Of a stretch of DNA of 64,000 nucleotides, positions 10,570 to 19,860 are shown piece after piece (position 1 is the stretch's first letter; every line of letters begins with the position of its first letter). The stretch covers positions 186,001 to 250,000 of the forward strand of contig NZ_CP038267.1 of assembly GCF_004564375.1 (NCBI RefSeq). Direction: 5' to 3'. The stretch comes from Nocardioides euryhalodurans. GTDB lineage: Bacteria > Actinomycetota > Actinomycetes > Propionibacteriales > Nocardioidaceae. A program made the translations under genes and the position numbers. The notes beneath the pieces are model-generated. The model had not been told where the DNA came from, did not search any database, and saw only the letters and a list, made by a program, of their open reading frames with translations.

Positions 10570-10577
10570 CCCAGCAG
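10566..10577. repeat. Right copy of 12-base direct repeat bounding the TIR insertion
   Basis: CTAGCCCAGCAG contains the stop codon of the leftward M20 gene and of the rightward TIR-partner gene. It matches 9029-9040 at 11 of 12 positions. Confidence 0.55.
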
Positions 10578-11879
10578 CCGCTTCGCCAGCGCCAGGTGGA
10601 ACCGGGCCGAGAAGTGCAGGTCGTCGACGTGCACCCGCTCGTCGGCGTTGTGGTAGCCCGCGGCCAGCACCTCGGCGGGCGTCGCCCGGAACGGGCTGAA
10701 GCCGTACGCCGCCGTGCCGGCCGCCGCTCGCAGGTGGACCGAGTCGGTGAAGCCGGTGCACAGCATCGGCATCACCATCGCCTCGTCCCCCTCCTCGGCC
10801 AGACACGCGGCGACCGCGTCCGGCAGCAACCCGGTCGCGGGGGAGGCGCTGCCGGGGACCGCGTCCTCGCAGAGCTCCAGCTCGTAGCCGGTGGCGTCGC
10901 CGAGCCGCTGCCGGACGGCGGCCAACACCTCCTCGACGGTGGTGCCGGGCAGGGTGCGGCAGTCGAGCTCGACCGAGGCGCGGGCGGGCATCACGTTGCG
11001 GGCGGTCGAGGCGGCGAGCACGGTCGGCGCCATCGTCGTCCCGGGCAGCGAGGGCAGCAGGTGGCCGAGCGCTGGGTGGAGCGATGCCGCCTCGGCCAGG
11101 TCGGCGCCCAGGTCGCCGACCGGACGACCGAGCAGGACCTCCAGCGTCGACACGACCTCGGGGGAGTGGACCGGCACCGGCATGCCCGTCCCGATCCGCC
11201 CCAGCAGCGCGGCCAGGTGGGGCACCGCGTTGTCCCCGACCTCCGGCATCGAGGCGTGGCCGGCCTCGCCGACCGCGACCAGCCGTACCGGGCAGGTGCC
11301 CTTCTCGCCCACCGACAACGACAGCACCGTCCGCCCGTCCGCGAGCGGCAGCCGCTCGCCGCCGCCCTCGTTGATCGCCAGGTCGGGCCGGATGTCGGGC
11401 CGCTGCTCCAGCAGCCAGCGCATGCCGACGTCGGCGCGGCCGTCCTCCTCGTCGGCGACCGCGACGAACCAGAGGTCGCCGCGGGGACGGAAGCCCTCGC
11501 GTGCGAGCCGGGCCATCGCCACGGCGCGGACGGCCACCTCGTTCTTCATGTCGATCGCACCGCGTCCGTAGAGCCAGCCGTCGTCGACGACGGCCTCGAA
11601 CGGCGGGTGGGTCCAGGTCTGGCCGTCGACCGGCACCACGTCGGTGTGGCCGACGAAGGCCAGCGACGGCGCGGCGGGGTCGCTGCCGGGGATCCGGGCG
11701 ACCACGTTGGCGCGGGACGGCTCCCGGGCGACGAGCTCCACCTCGACACCGGCGTCGGAGAGGTAGCCCCCCAGCCACTCCGCGGCCAGCGTCTCGGTGC
11801 CCTCGTAGCCGCGGTTGGTCGTGTCGAGGCGGATCAGGGCGCGCGCCGCGTCCAGCACCTCGTCGTGCAGGTCGGTCAT
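10566..11879 (-). CDS. M20/M25/M40 family metallohydrolase (peptidase/deacylase)
   Basis: 437 residues. Zinc-ligand segments of the M20 fold are visible: VGHTDVVPV (H78, D80), RGAIDMKNE (D110), ADEEDG (Glu144/145 region) and a C-terminal GYHNADERV. The lid/dimerisation domain lies between about 190 and 300. The family cleaves dipeptides or N-acyl amino acids in the cytoplasm. The ATG overlaps the stop of the oligopeptidase gene by 4 bases, so the two peptide-cleaving enzymes are co-translated. The 3' end overlaps the inserted TIR operon by 4 bases. Confidence 0.9.
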   Translation of the reverse strand: MTDLHDEVLDAARALIRLDTTNRGYEGTETLAAEWLGGYLSDAGVEVELVAREPSRANVVARIPGSDPAAPSLAFVGHTDVVPVDGQTWTHPPFEAVVDDGWLYGRGAIDMKNEVAVRAVAMARLAREGFRPRGDLWFVAVADEEDGRADVGMRWLLEQRPDIRPDLAINEGGGERLPLADGRTVLSLSVGEKGTCPVRLVAVGEAGHASMPEVGDNAVPHLAALLGRIGTGMPVPVHSPEVVSTLEVLLGRPVGDLGADLAEAASLHPALGHLLPSLPGTTMAPTVLAASTARNVMPARASVELDCRTLPGTTVEEVLAAVRQRLGDATGYELELCEDAVPGSASPATGLLPDAVAACLAEEGDEAMVMPMLCTGFTDSVHLRAAAGTAAYGFSPFRATPAEVLAAGYHNADERVHVDDLHFSARFHLALAKRLLG

Positions 11880-14044
11880 GATGACGCCTCCTCGGTCAGA
11901 CCCAGCCGGTCGAGCAGCCAGGCATACACCTCCGCCTCGTAGGCGAGGTGGCCGAACCTCCCGGACGGCCCGACGTGGGCGCCGGCGCCGACCTCGCAGC
12001 GGAACAGGCAGCGCGGCGACCACTCCGGGTCGGAGTCGCGCAGCGCGGCGACCCACTTGGCCGGCTCCCGCACCATGACGCGGGGGTCGTGGACCGCCCC
12101 GGTCACGAGCAGGTCCGGACGCCCGCCGGCCGGCGGCAGGTTGTCGTACGGCGACCACGCGAGCATCGCGTCGAACTCCGCCCGGACCCGTGGGTCGCCC
12201 CACTCCTCCCACTCCGTGATCGTCAGCGGGGTGGCCTCGTCGAACATGGTCGTCACCACGTCGACGAAGGGGACCTCCGCCACGACGGCCCGCCACCGGT
12301 CCGGCCGCTGGCTGAACACCGCGCCCTGGAGCAGGCCGCCCGCGCTGAGCCCGCGGCTGGCGATGCGGGCGGGGTCGACCAGGCCGCGGTCCGCCAGGCC
12401 GTCGGCCACCGCCACCAGGTCGTCGAAGGTGTGCTGCTTGCGGTCCAGCTTGCCGTCGAGGTACCAGGCGCGGCCGCCCTCGCTGCCACCGCGGACGTGC
12501 GCGTGCACCCACACGACGCCGCGGTCGAGGATCGAGGGGAGGGCCGGGTCCCACTCCGGCTCGAATGTGTAGCCGTAGGCGCCGTAGCCGTAGAGGACGG
12601 CCGGTGCCGAGCCGTCGAGGGGCGTGTCGCGGTGGCGCATCACCGACGCGGGGACGGCCGTCCCGTCGGGTGCCGGCAGCTCGACCCGCTCGGTGAGGTA
12701 GTCCCCGGGGTCGAAGCCCGGCGCCTCGTGCCGCAGCACCTCGGTGCGCTCGCCCGTCGCGAGCGACACCTCGCTCCACACGGGGGGCGCGAGCCACGAC
12801 TCGTCCCTGACGAGCACCCGGTCGACGTCGTACTCGGTCGTCCTCGCCAGGTGGACGCCCCCGGCTGCGACGGCGCTCGTGACGTCGCGCCCGGGTGCGG
12901 CGAGGTCGTCGTGGGGGACCACCCGGAGCAGGTGGGCACCGCCGGTCCGGAGTGCGAGCACGACCCCGCCGCCGAACGCGTCGGCCCGCTCGAGGTGCTC
13001 GGCAGGGTTCTCGGGCCGCGCCTCGCGCCACGCCGTCCAGTCGTGGCCCTCGGGGCCGGGGACGGGCGCGAGGAGGAGGCGACCCTCGACCCGGTCGTCG
13101 ACCACGACCAGCAGGTCGTCGCCACCCTCGTGGCGACGGTGGTCGACCCGGTAGCGCACACCGTCGCGCCGACCGCCGGCACGCCGCGGGGGAGCCGTCG
13201 GGTCGTGGGCGTCGACCAGCCAGGTCTCGGCGGTGGTGTTGCTCTCCGCCCACACGACGACCCAGTCCCCCGAGCGGGTGCCGCGGACCCGCAGCTCGAA
13301 CCGCTCGTCGAGCTCCTCGGCGACGAGGACGTCGTCCGCGACCGGGCTGCCGATGCGGTGCCGCCACACCTGGAAGGGGCGGTAGGCCGCGTCGTGGACC
13401 GTGTAGAAGAACCACTGCGAGTCGGCGCTCCAGGCGCCGCCGTAGTAGGTGCGGGGGACCTCCTCGGCGAGGTCCTCGCCCGTGGTGAGGTCGCGGAAAC
13501 GGAGCCGGTAGACCTCGTCGCCGGTGGCGTCGGCCGAGTAGGCCAGGTGGCCCTCGTCGGGACTGACCACGGTCACCCCCAGCTCGAGGTAGTCCTTGCC
13601 CTCGGCGAGCTCGGCGACATCGAGCAGCACCTCGGGAGCGTCCGAGGGTGTGGTGCGAATATCGTCGCCAGACTGAGTGCCGCCAGAAGATTCCGTCGAA
13701 AATGACATCGGATCGTGACGAATCATCCGGCAGATCCGTGGATACTCTCTTCCAGCCGGCGTGAGCGTGTAGTACGAGAAGCGCCGACGGTTCCACGCGG
13801 GGGAACGGTCGGTCGCGGGCACGCGGGCGACCATCTCGGACTTCAGATCGGTCACCAGGGAGCGTAGATGAGCAACCGAAGCGTCGTACCAGGCCCGCTC
13901 GGCGGCGAGGTGCCCGAGCACCTCCGCGGAGCCCGCGTCGTGCATCCAGTGGTAGGGGTCGGGTCGCGCCACTCCGTGCTGGGTGTGCTGGAAGGGCTCC
14001 TGGCGGGCCACCGGCGGCGTGCCGCCGGTCTGCTGGGTCGTCAC
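11876..14044 (-). CDS. ptrB: Oligopeptidase B-type S9 serine peptidase
   Basis: 722 residues. An N-terminal beta-propeller (about 60-420) is followed by an alpha/beta-hydrolase domain with the nucleophile Ser567 in SRGLSAGG; GYGAYGYTFEPEWDP and the C-terminal GAGAHVGPSGRFGHL (catalytic His) fit oligopeptidase B. It cleaves short peptides, classically after basic residues, in the cytoplasm. The GTG at 14044 has TACGTT 7 bases upstream, hence a leaderless start. A stretch at about residues 102-135 (DNA near 13640-13740) has clearly lower GC than the rest. It is divergent from a peptide ABC transporter. Confidence 0.92.
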   Translation of the reverse strand: MTTQQTGGTPPVARQEPFQHTQHGVARPDPYHWMHDAGSAEVLGHLAAERAWYDASVAHLRSLVTDLKSEMVARVPATDRSPAWNRRRFSYYTLTPAGREYPRICRMIRHDPMSFSTESSGGTQSGDDIRTTPSDAPEVLLDVAELAEGKDYLELGVTVVSPDEGHLAYSADATGDEVYRLRFRDLTTGEDLAEEVPRTYYGGAWSADSQWFFYTVHDAAYRPFQVWRHRIGSPVADDVLVAEELDERFELRVRGTRSGDWVVVWAESNTTAETWLVDAHDPTAPPRRAGGRRDGVRYRVDHRRHEGGDDLLVVVDDRVEGRLLLAPVPGPEGHDWTAWREARPENPAEHLERADAFGGGVVLALRTGGAHLLRVVPHDDLAAPGRDVTSAVAAGGVHLARTTEYDVDRVLVRDESWLAPPVWSEVSLATGERTEVLRHEAPGFDPGDYLTERVELPAPDGTAVPASVMRHRDTPLDGSAPAVLYGYGAYGYTFEPEWDPALPSILDRGVVWVHAHVRGGSEGGRAWYLDGKLDRKQHTFDDLVAVADGLADRGLVDPARIASRGLSAGGLLQGAVFSQRPDRWRAVVAEVPFVDVVTTMFDEATPLTITEWEEWGDPRVRAEFDAMLAWSPYDNLPPAGGRPDLLVTGAVHDPRVMVREPAKWVAALRDSDPEWSPRCLFRCEVGAGAHVGPSGRFGHLAYEAEVYAWLLDRLGLTEEASS

Positions 14045-15901
14045 GGCGGTCAACGTACCGCTCGCTGGCTGGCCGTGGTGGCCCTCGCGCTCGCGTCGCT
14101 GGCTCCGGGCCTGGCGCTCGCTCCCGCCACGGCGAGCGAGGACGAGCCGGTGACCTTCACCGTCGCGTACCTCAACGAGGTCGACTCTTTCAACCCGTTC
14201 CTCGGCATCGAGGCCTCGTCCTTCGAGATGTGGTCGCTGATGTACGACTCGCTCACCGGCTACGCCATGGAGGACATGCAGCCGACCCCCGCGCTGGCCA
14301 GCGAGTGGGAGACGTCCGAGGACGGCCTGACCTGGACCTTCACCATCCGCGACGACGCCACCTGGTCCGACGGCGAGCCGCTCACCGCCCAGGACGTCCT
14401 CTACACCTACGAGCGGATCCGTGACGGCGGGCCGGAGCGGGCGACCTGGGGCGTCTACCTCAAGGGCGTCGAGTCGGTGACCGCGCCCGACGACACCACC
14501 GTCGTCCTCCAGCTCGAGGAGCCGAGCGCGCTGCTGCCGCTGCTCCCCATCCCGATCGTGCCGGAGCACGTGTGGAGCGACGTCTCCGACGACGACATGC
14601 GCAGCTACGGCAACGAGCCCACGGGTGGCGAGCCGGTGGTCGGGTCCGGGCCGTTCCGGCTGGTCGAGGGAACGGCCGGCGGCTCGACGTACCGCCTCGA
14701 GGTCAACCCGGACTACTGGGGTGGCGCCCCGCACATCGACGAGGTCGTCGTCCGCGTCTTCAAGTCCGAGGACCCGGCCATCCAGGCGCTGGTCACCGGC
14801 GAGGTGGACTTCGTCGAGGGGATCAACGCGCTGCAGGTCCAGTCGCTCGAGGGACGCGACGGGATCAGCGCCCAGATGGGTGACTCCCCGGGCTTCGACG
14901 AGATCGCGTTCAACACGGGCTCGATCGACACCGACACAGGGGAGCCGCTCGGCGACCCCAACCCCGCGGTGCTCGACCCTGCCTTCCGGTGGGCGCTGAA
15001 CTTCGCGATCGACCGGGACCAGATCATCGAGACCGCCTACCAGGGTGCCGGGCAGGCGGGCGACACGATCATCCCGCCCGCGTACGCCGGCTTCCGCTGG
15101 GAGCCGCCCGAGGAGGACGCGGCGACCTACGACCCGGAGCGGGCGGCCCAGCTGCTCGACGAGGCGGGCTACACGGTGGGCGACGACGGCTTCCGGACGC
15201 TCCCCAACGGCGACCCGATCGGCAAGCTGCGGCTCTACGCCCGCAGCGACTCCCAGACCTCGGTGGACGTCATCGAGCTCTTCTCCGAGTGGCTCGCCGA
15301 CCTCGACATCGACTCCGAGGTGCGTGCGTTCGAGAGCAGCAAGCTGACCGACATCATCTACGAGGGGACCTTCGACGCCTTCGAGTGGGGCTGGTACGTC
15401 GAACCCGACCCGTCCTCGATGCTGTCCTACATGACCTGCGACGAGCGCGGGAACTGGTCGGACTCGTGGTACTGCAACGAGGAGTACGACACCCTCTTCG
15501 AGCAGCAGCGGATCGAGCAGGACGACGCCGCCCGCGAGGAGCAGGTCCAGCAGATGCAGGAGATCCTCTACTACGACGCGCCCTACCTCGTCACGGCCTA
15601 CAGCACCGTGGGCGAGGCCTGGCGCAGCGACCGGTTCGCCTGCCTGCGCCAGCAGCCCGATCCCGGCGGCGTCTACCTGATCCAGTACGGCGTCCACAAC
15701 TACGTCAACATGCGACCCGCCGCCGAGGCGGACGAGTGCGCCGGTGAGGAGGGCACGACCCAGCTGAGCCAGGAGGCCGGCGGTGAAGGCGGTGTCAGCA
15801 CCGCGTTCCTCGTCGGCGGTGGCGTCGTCCTGGTCGGCCTGCTGGCCGTCGGCGGCGTGGTCGCGATGCGTCGGCGCGGGACGGTGGGTGACCGCGAGTG
15901 A
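13985..15901 (+). CDS. Peptide ABC transporter substrate-binding protein with C-terminal membrane anchor
   Basis: About 638 residues from the GTG chosen. An SBP_bac_5 (dipeptide/oligopeptide-binding) domain fills most of it, beginning FTVAYLNEVDSFNPFLG. The N-terminus has an arginine-rich stretch and the hydrophobic run RWLAVVALALASLAPGLALA ending APATAS, a Sec signal without a lipobox cysteine. The C-terminus has a glycine-rich linker and one helix (AFLVGGGVVLVGLLAVGG) followed by MRRRG, so it is anchored at its C-terminus rather than as a lipoprotein. The start is uncertain: 13976, 13985 and 14075 are possible; the first two overlap the 5' end of the divergent ptrB. Confidence 0.85.
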   Translation: MLEGLLAGHRRRAAGLLGRHGGQRTARWLAVVALALASLAPGLALAPATASEDEPVTFTVAYLNEVDSFNPFLGIEASSFEMWSLMYDSLTGYAMEDMQPTPALASEWETSEDGLTWTFTIRDDATWSDGEPLTAQDVLYTYERIRDGGPERATWGVYLKGVESVTAPDDTTVVLQLEEPSALLPLLPIPIVPEHVWSDVSDDDMRSYGNEPTGGEPVVGSGPFRLVEGTAGGSTYRLEVNPDYWGGAPHIDEVVVRVFKSEDPAIQALVTGEVDFVEGINALQVQSLEGRDGISAQMGDSPGFDEIAFNTGSIDTDTGEPLGDPNPAVLDPAFRWALNFAIDRDQIIETAYQGAGQAGDTIIPPAYAGFRWEPPEEDAATYDPERAAQLLDEAGYTVGDDGFRTLPNGDPIGKLRLYARSDSQTSVDVIELFSEWLADLDIDSEVRAFESSKLTDIIYEGTFDAFEWGWYVEPDPSSMLSYMTCDERGNWSDSWYCNEEYDTLFEQQRIEQDDAAREEQVQQMQEILYYDAPYLVTAYSTVGEAWRSDRFACLRQQPDPGGVYLIQYGVHNYVNMRPAAEADECAGEEGTTQLSQEAGGEGGVSTAFLVGGGVVLVGLLAVGGVVAMRRRGTVGDRE

Positions 15902-16929
15902 CGATCGGGGCGGTGACGGAGCTCCCCGCGCCGACCCGGGTCCGACGCCGCTCGTACCGCAGGTACGCCGCGGGCAAGGCGCTCGGGGCGCTGGGGAGCC
16001 TCGGCTTCATGCTGGTCGTCAACTTCTTCCTGTTCCGGGTGCTGCCGGGAGACCCGGCCCGGACCCTGGGGCGCGGTCGGTTCACGACCCAGGAGCAGCT
16101 GGAGGAGTTCAACGCGACGTACGGCCTCGACCAGTCGCTCCCGCAGCAGTTCGTGACGTACGTCCAGAACACGCTCACCGGTGACCTGGGGATCTCGCTG
16201 CGCTACCGGGTGCCGGTCTCCGACCTGATCATCGACCGGATGTGGCCGACGCTGCTGCTGGTCGGCACCTCGACGCTGCTGGCCGCGGTGATCGGGATCT
16301 GGATGGGCGTCAACAGCGGGTGGCGGCGGGGCAGCCGGTTCGACCGCGGGGCGACCGGCAGCTCGCTGACCCTCTACTCGATGCCGGAGTGGTGGCTCGG
16401 CCTGCTGCTCATCTACCTGCTGGCGGTCGGTCCGGGCCCGCTCCCCGGGCTCTTCCCCACCGGTGGGCTCCACTCCCCGGACGTCGACCCGTCGTCGCCG
16501 GCAGGCGTGCTGGACGTGGCGTGGCACCTGACGCTCCCGGTGCTGACCCTCACGCTGGCCTACCTGGCCGACTACGCACTGATCATGCGCAGCTCGTTGC
16601 TCGACGAGATCGGTGAGGACTACGTGACGACGGCCCGGGCCAAGGGCCTGCGCGACGTCCAGGTCCGCAACCGGCACGCGGTGCGCAACGCGCTGCTGCC
16701 CACGACGACCGTGGTCGCGCTCAGCATCGGCTTCGTCGTGACGGGCGCGATCACGGTCGAGACCGTGTTCTCCATCCCGGGGCTGGGGCTGCTCGCGACC
16801 GAGGCCCTGACCGTTCCCGACTACTGGGTGCTGCAGGGAACGCTCCTGGTGTCGACCGCCGCCGTGATCTTCGCCAACCTCGCGGCGAACCTGGTCTACG
16901 GCCTGCTGGACCCGAGGGTGCGGACATGA
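15898..16929 (+). CDS. Peptide ABC transporter permease (DppB type)
   Basis: 343 residues with about six transmembrane helices. The BPD_transp_1 fold and the EAA loop (DYVTTARAKGLRDVQVRNRH) are clear, and the long N-terminal section with FLFRVLPGDPA is typical of DppB/OppB. It starts at GTG 15898, overlapping the binding-protein gene by 4 bases. It forms the transmembrane channel with the next gene product. Confidence 0.93.
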   Translation: MTIGAVTELPAPTRVRRRSYRRYAAGKALGALGSLGFMLVVNFFLFRVLPGDPARTLGRGRFTTQEQLEEFNATYGLDQSLPQQFVTYVQNTLTGDLGISLRYRVPVSDLIIDRMWPTLLLVGTSTLLAAVIGIWMGVNSGWRRGSRFDRGATGSSLTLYSMPEWWLGLLLIYLLAVGPGPLPGLFPTGGLHSPDVDPSSPAGVLDVAWHLTLPVLTLTLAYLADYALIMRSSLLDEIGEDYVTTARAKGLRDVQVRNRHAVRNALLPTTTVVALSIGFVVTGAITVETVFSIPGLGLLATEALTVPDYWVLQGTLLVSTAAVIFANLAANLVYGLLDPRVRT

Positions 16930-17849
16930 GCGCGGTCGACGACGGCGTCCCGGTGCGGCTGACGGCGCGGCAGGTCACGCGGCAGCGTCGGCGCGCGGCG
17001 CGGCGCCGTACGTGGGCGGACTTCCGGACGCACCGGTCGGGGATGGCCGGGCTGGCCATCCTCGGGTTCTTCGTCTTCCTGGCCGTGGCCGCCCCGCTGA
17101 TCGCCGACCCGGAGGGACTGAAGCTGAGCGGCGCCACCGGTGGTGTGCTGGAGCCTCCGTCCAGCGAGTTCTGGCTGGGGACCGACGACAAGGGCCGGTC
17201 CGTCCTGACCCTGCTGATCTGGGGGGCGCGGGTGTCACTGCTGGTCGGACTGCTCGCCACCGTGATCTCGATGGTGATCGGCACCCTCGTGGGGCTGCTC
17301 TCCGGCTACTTCGGGGGCCGCATCGGCGCCGTGCTCTTCCGGCTGACGGAGTGGTTCCTCGTGATCCCGTTCCTCCCGCTCGCCATCGTCATGGCGACCG
17401 TGCTCGGGGCGTCGTTGCTGACCATCGTGATCGTGATCGGGGTGACCTCGTGGCCGGGGACGGCCCTGCTGATCCGGAGCCAGACGCTGTCGATCCGGGA
17501 GCGGGCCTACCTCGAGCGGGCCAGGGTCCTGGGTGCCGGCCGCTGGCACCAGATCCGCCGCCACATCCTGCCCAACGTGATGCCGATGGTCTTCGCCAAC
17601 ACCACGCTCACCGTCTCGATCGCGATCCTCACCGAGACGACCCTGAGCTTCCTCGGGCTCGGGGACCCGACCCGGACCTCCTGGGGGTCGATGCTCGACG
17701 ACGCGTACTCCGTCGGCGCGATCACCACCGGTTCCTGGTGGTACATCATCCCGCCGGGGGTCTGCGTCGTGCTGGTCGTGCTGAGCTTCACGCTGGTCGG
17801 CCAGGCGCTCGAGGACGTCCTGGACCCACGGCTGAAGGAGCGTCGATGA
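16926..17849 (+). CDS. Peptide ABC transporter permease (DppC type)
   Basis: 307 residues. A basic cytoplasmic N-terminus (RQRRRAARRRTWADFRTH) precedes the first helix, as is usual in DppC/OppC; about six helices follow and the EAA loop reads RAYLERARVLGAGRWHQIRR. It overlaps both neighbours by 4 bases (ATGA), so the five transporter genes form one tightly coupled operon. Confidence 0.93.
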   Translation: MSAVDDGVPVRLTARQVTRQRRRAARRRTWADFRTHRSGMAGLAILGFFVFLAVAAPLIADPEGLKLSGATGGVLEPPSSEFWLGTDDKGRSVLTLLIWGARVSLLVGLLATVISMVIGTLVGLLSGYFGGRIGAVLFRLTEWFLVIPFLPLAIVMATVLGASLLTIVIVIGVTSWPGTALLIRSQTLSIRERAYLERARVLGAGRWHQIRRHILPNVMPMVFANTTLTVSIAILTETTLSFLGLGDPTRTSWGSMLDDAYSVGAITTGSWWYIIPPGVCVVLVVLSFTLVGQALEDVLDPRLKERR

Positions 17850-18817
17850 GCCGGCAGCTGCTGAGCATCGAGGGGCTGTCGGTGACCTACCGCACCGCCG
17901 AGGGCGACGTGCCTGCCGTCCGGGGAGTCGACCTCGCGCTCGACCACGGCGAGATCCTCGGGGTGGCGGGGGAGTCGGGGTGCGGGAAGTCGACGCTGGC
18001 CTCCACGATCCTGCGGCTGCAGCCGCCGTCGGCGAAGGTGGAGGGCCGCGTGCTGGTCCGTGGCGAGGACGCACTGACCATGCGGTGGGGCGACCTCCGC
18101 GCCCTGCGGTGGGCCGGCGCGTCGATCGTCTTCCAGGGGGCGCTCCACTCGCTCAACCCGGTGCAGCGGATCGGCGCCCAGATCGCCGAGCCGATCGAGC
18201 TCCACGAGCCGTCGCTCTCCGAGGCCGACACCGGGCGCCGGATCGGCGACCTCCTCGAGCAGGTCGGGTTGCCGGCGGAGCGTGCGAGGGCCTATCCCCA
18301 CCAGCTCAGCGGCGGCCAGCGGCAGCGCGTGATGATCGCGATGGCCCTCGCCTGCAAGCCCGACCTGGTGATCGCCGACGAGCCCACCACGGCGCTCGAC
18401 GTGATGGTGCAGAGCCAGGTGCTGAACCTCCTGTCGGGGCTCGTCAACGACCTGGGGGTCGGCCTGATGATCATCAGCCACGACCTGTCGGTCCTCGCGG
18501 ACCTGTGCGACAGGATCGCGGTCATGTACGCCGGGCGCGTGGTCGAGCTCGGGAGCGCCGACGACGTCTTCGGGGCACCGCTGCACCCCTACGCGCGCGC
18601 CCTGTCCGCGGCGTTCCCGCGGATCGGTGACCCGGCCGCCCGCTACGCGCCGGCGGGGCTGGGCGGGGACCCGCCGGACCTGCGGCTGCTGCCACCGGGC
18701 TGCTCGTTCGAGCCCCGCTGCCCGCGTGCCGCCGAGACCTGCCGCGGCGCCGAGCCGCGGCTCGAGGGACACGGATCGGGTCGGCTCGCCGCCTGCTTCC
18801 GGGTGGAGGAGTCATGA
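17846..18817 (+). CDS. Peptide ABC transporter ATPase (DppD type)
   Basis: 323 residues. Walker A GESGCGKS, signature LSGGQRQR and Walker B VIADEPTTALD are intact, and the switch H is in ISHDL. The C-terminal oligopeptide-transporter extension has the CSFEPRCPRAAETC cysteine pattern. It powers peptide uptake together with the following ATPase. The ATG overlaps the permease stop by 4 bases. Confidence 0.93.
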   Translation: MSRQLLSIEGLSVTYRTAEGDVPAVRGVDLALDHGEILGVAGESGCGKSTLASTILRLQPPSAKVEGRVLVRGEDALTMRWGDLRALRWAGASIVFQGALHSLNPVQRIGAQIAEPIELHEPSLSEADTGRRIGDLLEQVGLPAERARAYPHQLSGGQRQRVMIAMALACKPDLVIADEPTTALDVMVQSQVLNLLSGLVNDLGVGLMIISHDLSVLADLCDRIAVMYAGRVVELGSADDVFGAPLHPYARALSAAFPRIGDPAARYAPAGLGGDPPDLRLLPPGCSFEPRCPRAAETCRGAEPRLEGHGSGRLAACFRVEES

Positions 18818-19860
18818 GCGAGCCGCTGCTGACGGGTCACGGGCTGTGCGTCGAGTTCACGGGCCGCGGCGGCGCGGTCGCGCACGCCCTCGACGGCGCC
18901 GACGTCCAGCTCGCGCCGGGTGAGGTGGTGGCCCTGGTCGGCGAGTCCGGGTCCGGCAAGACGACCCTCGCCCGCACCCTGGTCGGGCTGGAGAGACCTG
19001 CCGCGGGAGAGGTCCGCTTCGACGGCGCGCCGCTCGACTACTCCATCCGCGGGCTGCGGGCCGTACGCCGTCGGGCCCAGCTGGTGCTGCAGGACCCGGC
19101 CGGCGCCCTCAACCCGCGCCACACCGTCTACGAGTCGGTGGCCGAGGGGCTGCGGATCCACGACCTGGTCGGCCAGGACCCCGAGGGCCGCTCGGAGGCC
19201 GAGCTGGTCGCCGCTGCCCTGGCGTCGGCCGGCCTGCGCCCGCCGGAGTCGCTGTTCCTGCGCTACCCCTACGAGCTCTCCGGCGGCCAGCGGCAGCGCG
19301 TCCTGATCGCGGGGGCGCTGGCCATGGGGCCGGACCTGCTCGTCGCCGACGAGCCGGTCTCGTCGCTCGACGCGTCGATCCGCGGTGAGATCCTGGCGCT
19401 CCTGCTCAAGCTGCGCGAGGAGCTCGGGCTGGGGGTGCTCGTGGTCACCCACGACCTGGGCCTGGCGTGGAACATCGCCGACCGGATCGCGGTGATGTAC
19501 CTCGGCCGCATCGTCGAGACGGGCCCGACCGAGGAGGTGCTGGCGCAGCCGCAGCACCCCTACACGAAGGCGCTGCTCTCGGTGGTGCCGGAGATGGACC
19601 GGGTCGAGCCGGTCGTGCTGAAGGGGGAGATCCCCGATCCCACGCGGATCCCCGGTGGCTGCCGGTTCCACCCGCGGTGTCCCGCCGTGGCCGACGGGAG
19701 CGCGGAGGCCGCCGGGGTGGCCGACGCCTGCCGCGGCCGGACGCTGCCGGTGCTCCCGGCCGACCCGACCGGGCACCACGTGGCGTGCCACCTCACGGCT
19801 GTCACAGCACCGGTGGCGGGCGCCGACCGAGTCGGGGACGTCGGTCTCAGCGGATCCTGA
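18814..19860 (+). CDS. Peptide ABC transporter ATPase (DppF type)
   Basis: 348 residues. Walker A GESGSGKT, signature LSGGQRQR and Walker B VADEPVSSLD are intact; the C-terminal CRFHPRCPAVADG cysteine pattern is that of oligopeptide ATPases. It is the last gene of the operon. Its end runs 14 bases into the convergent secreted-protein gene. Confidence 0.93.
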   Translation: MSEPLLTGHGLCVEFTGRGGAVAHALDGADVQLAPGEVVALVGESGSGKTTLARTLVGLERPAAGEVRFDGAPLDYSIRGLRAVRRRAQLVLQDPAGALNPRHTVYESVAEGLRIHDLVGQDPEGRSEAELVAAALASAGLRPPESLFLRYPYELSGGQRQRVLIAGALAMGPDLLVADEPVSSLDASIRGEILALLLKLREELGLGVLVVTHDLGLAWNIADRIAVMYLGRIVETGPTEEVLAQPQHPYTKALLSVVPEMDRVEPVVLKGEIPDPTRIPGGCRFHPRCPAVADGSAEAAGVADACRGRTLPVLPADPTGHHVACHLTAVTAPVAGADRVGDVGLSGS

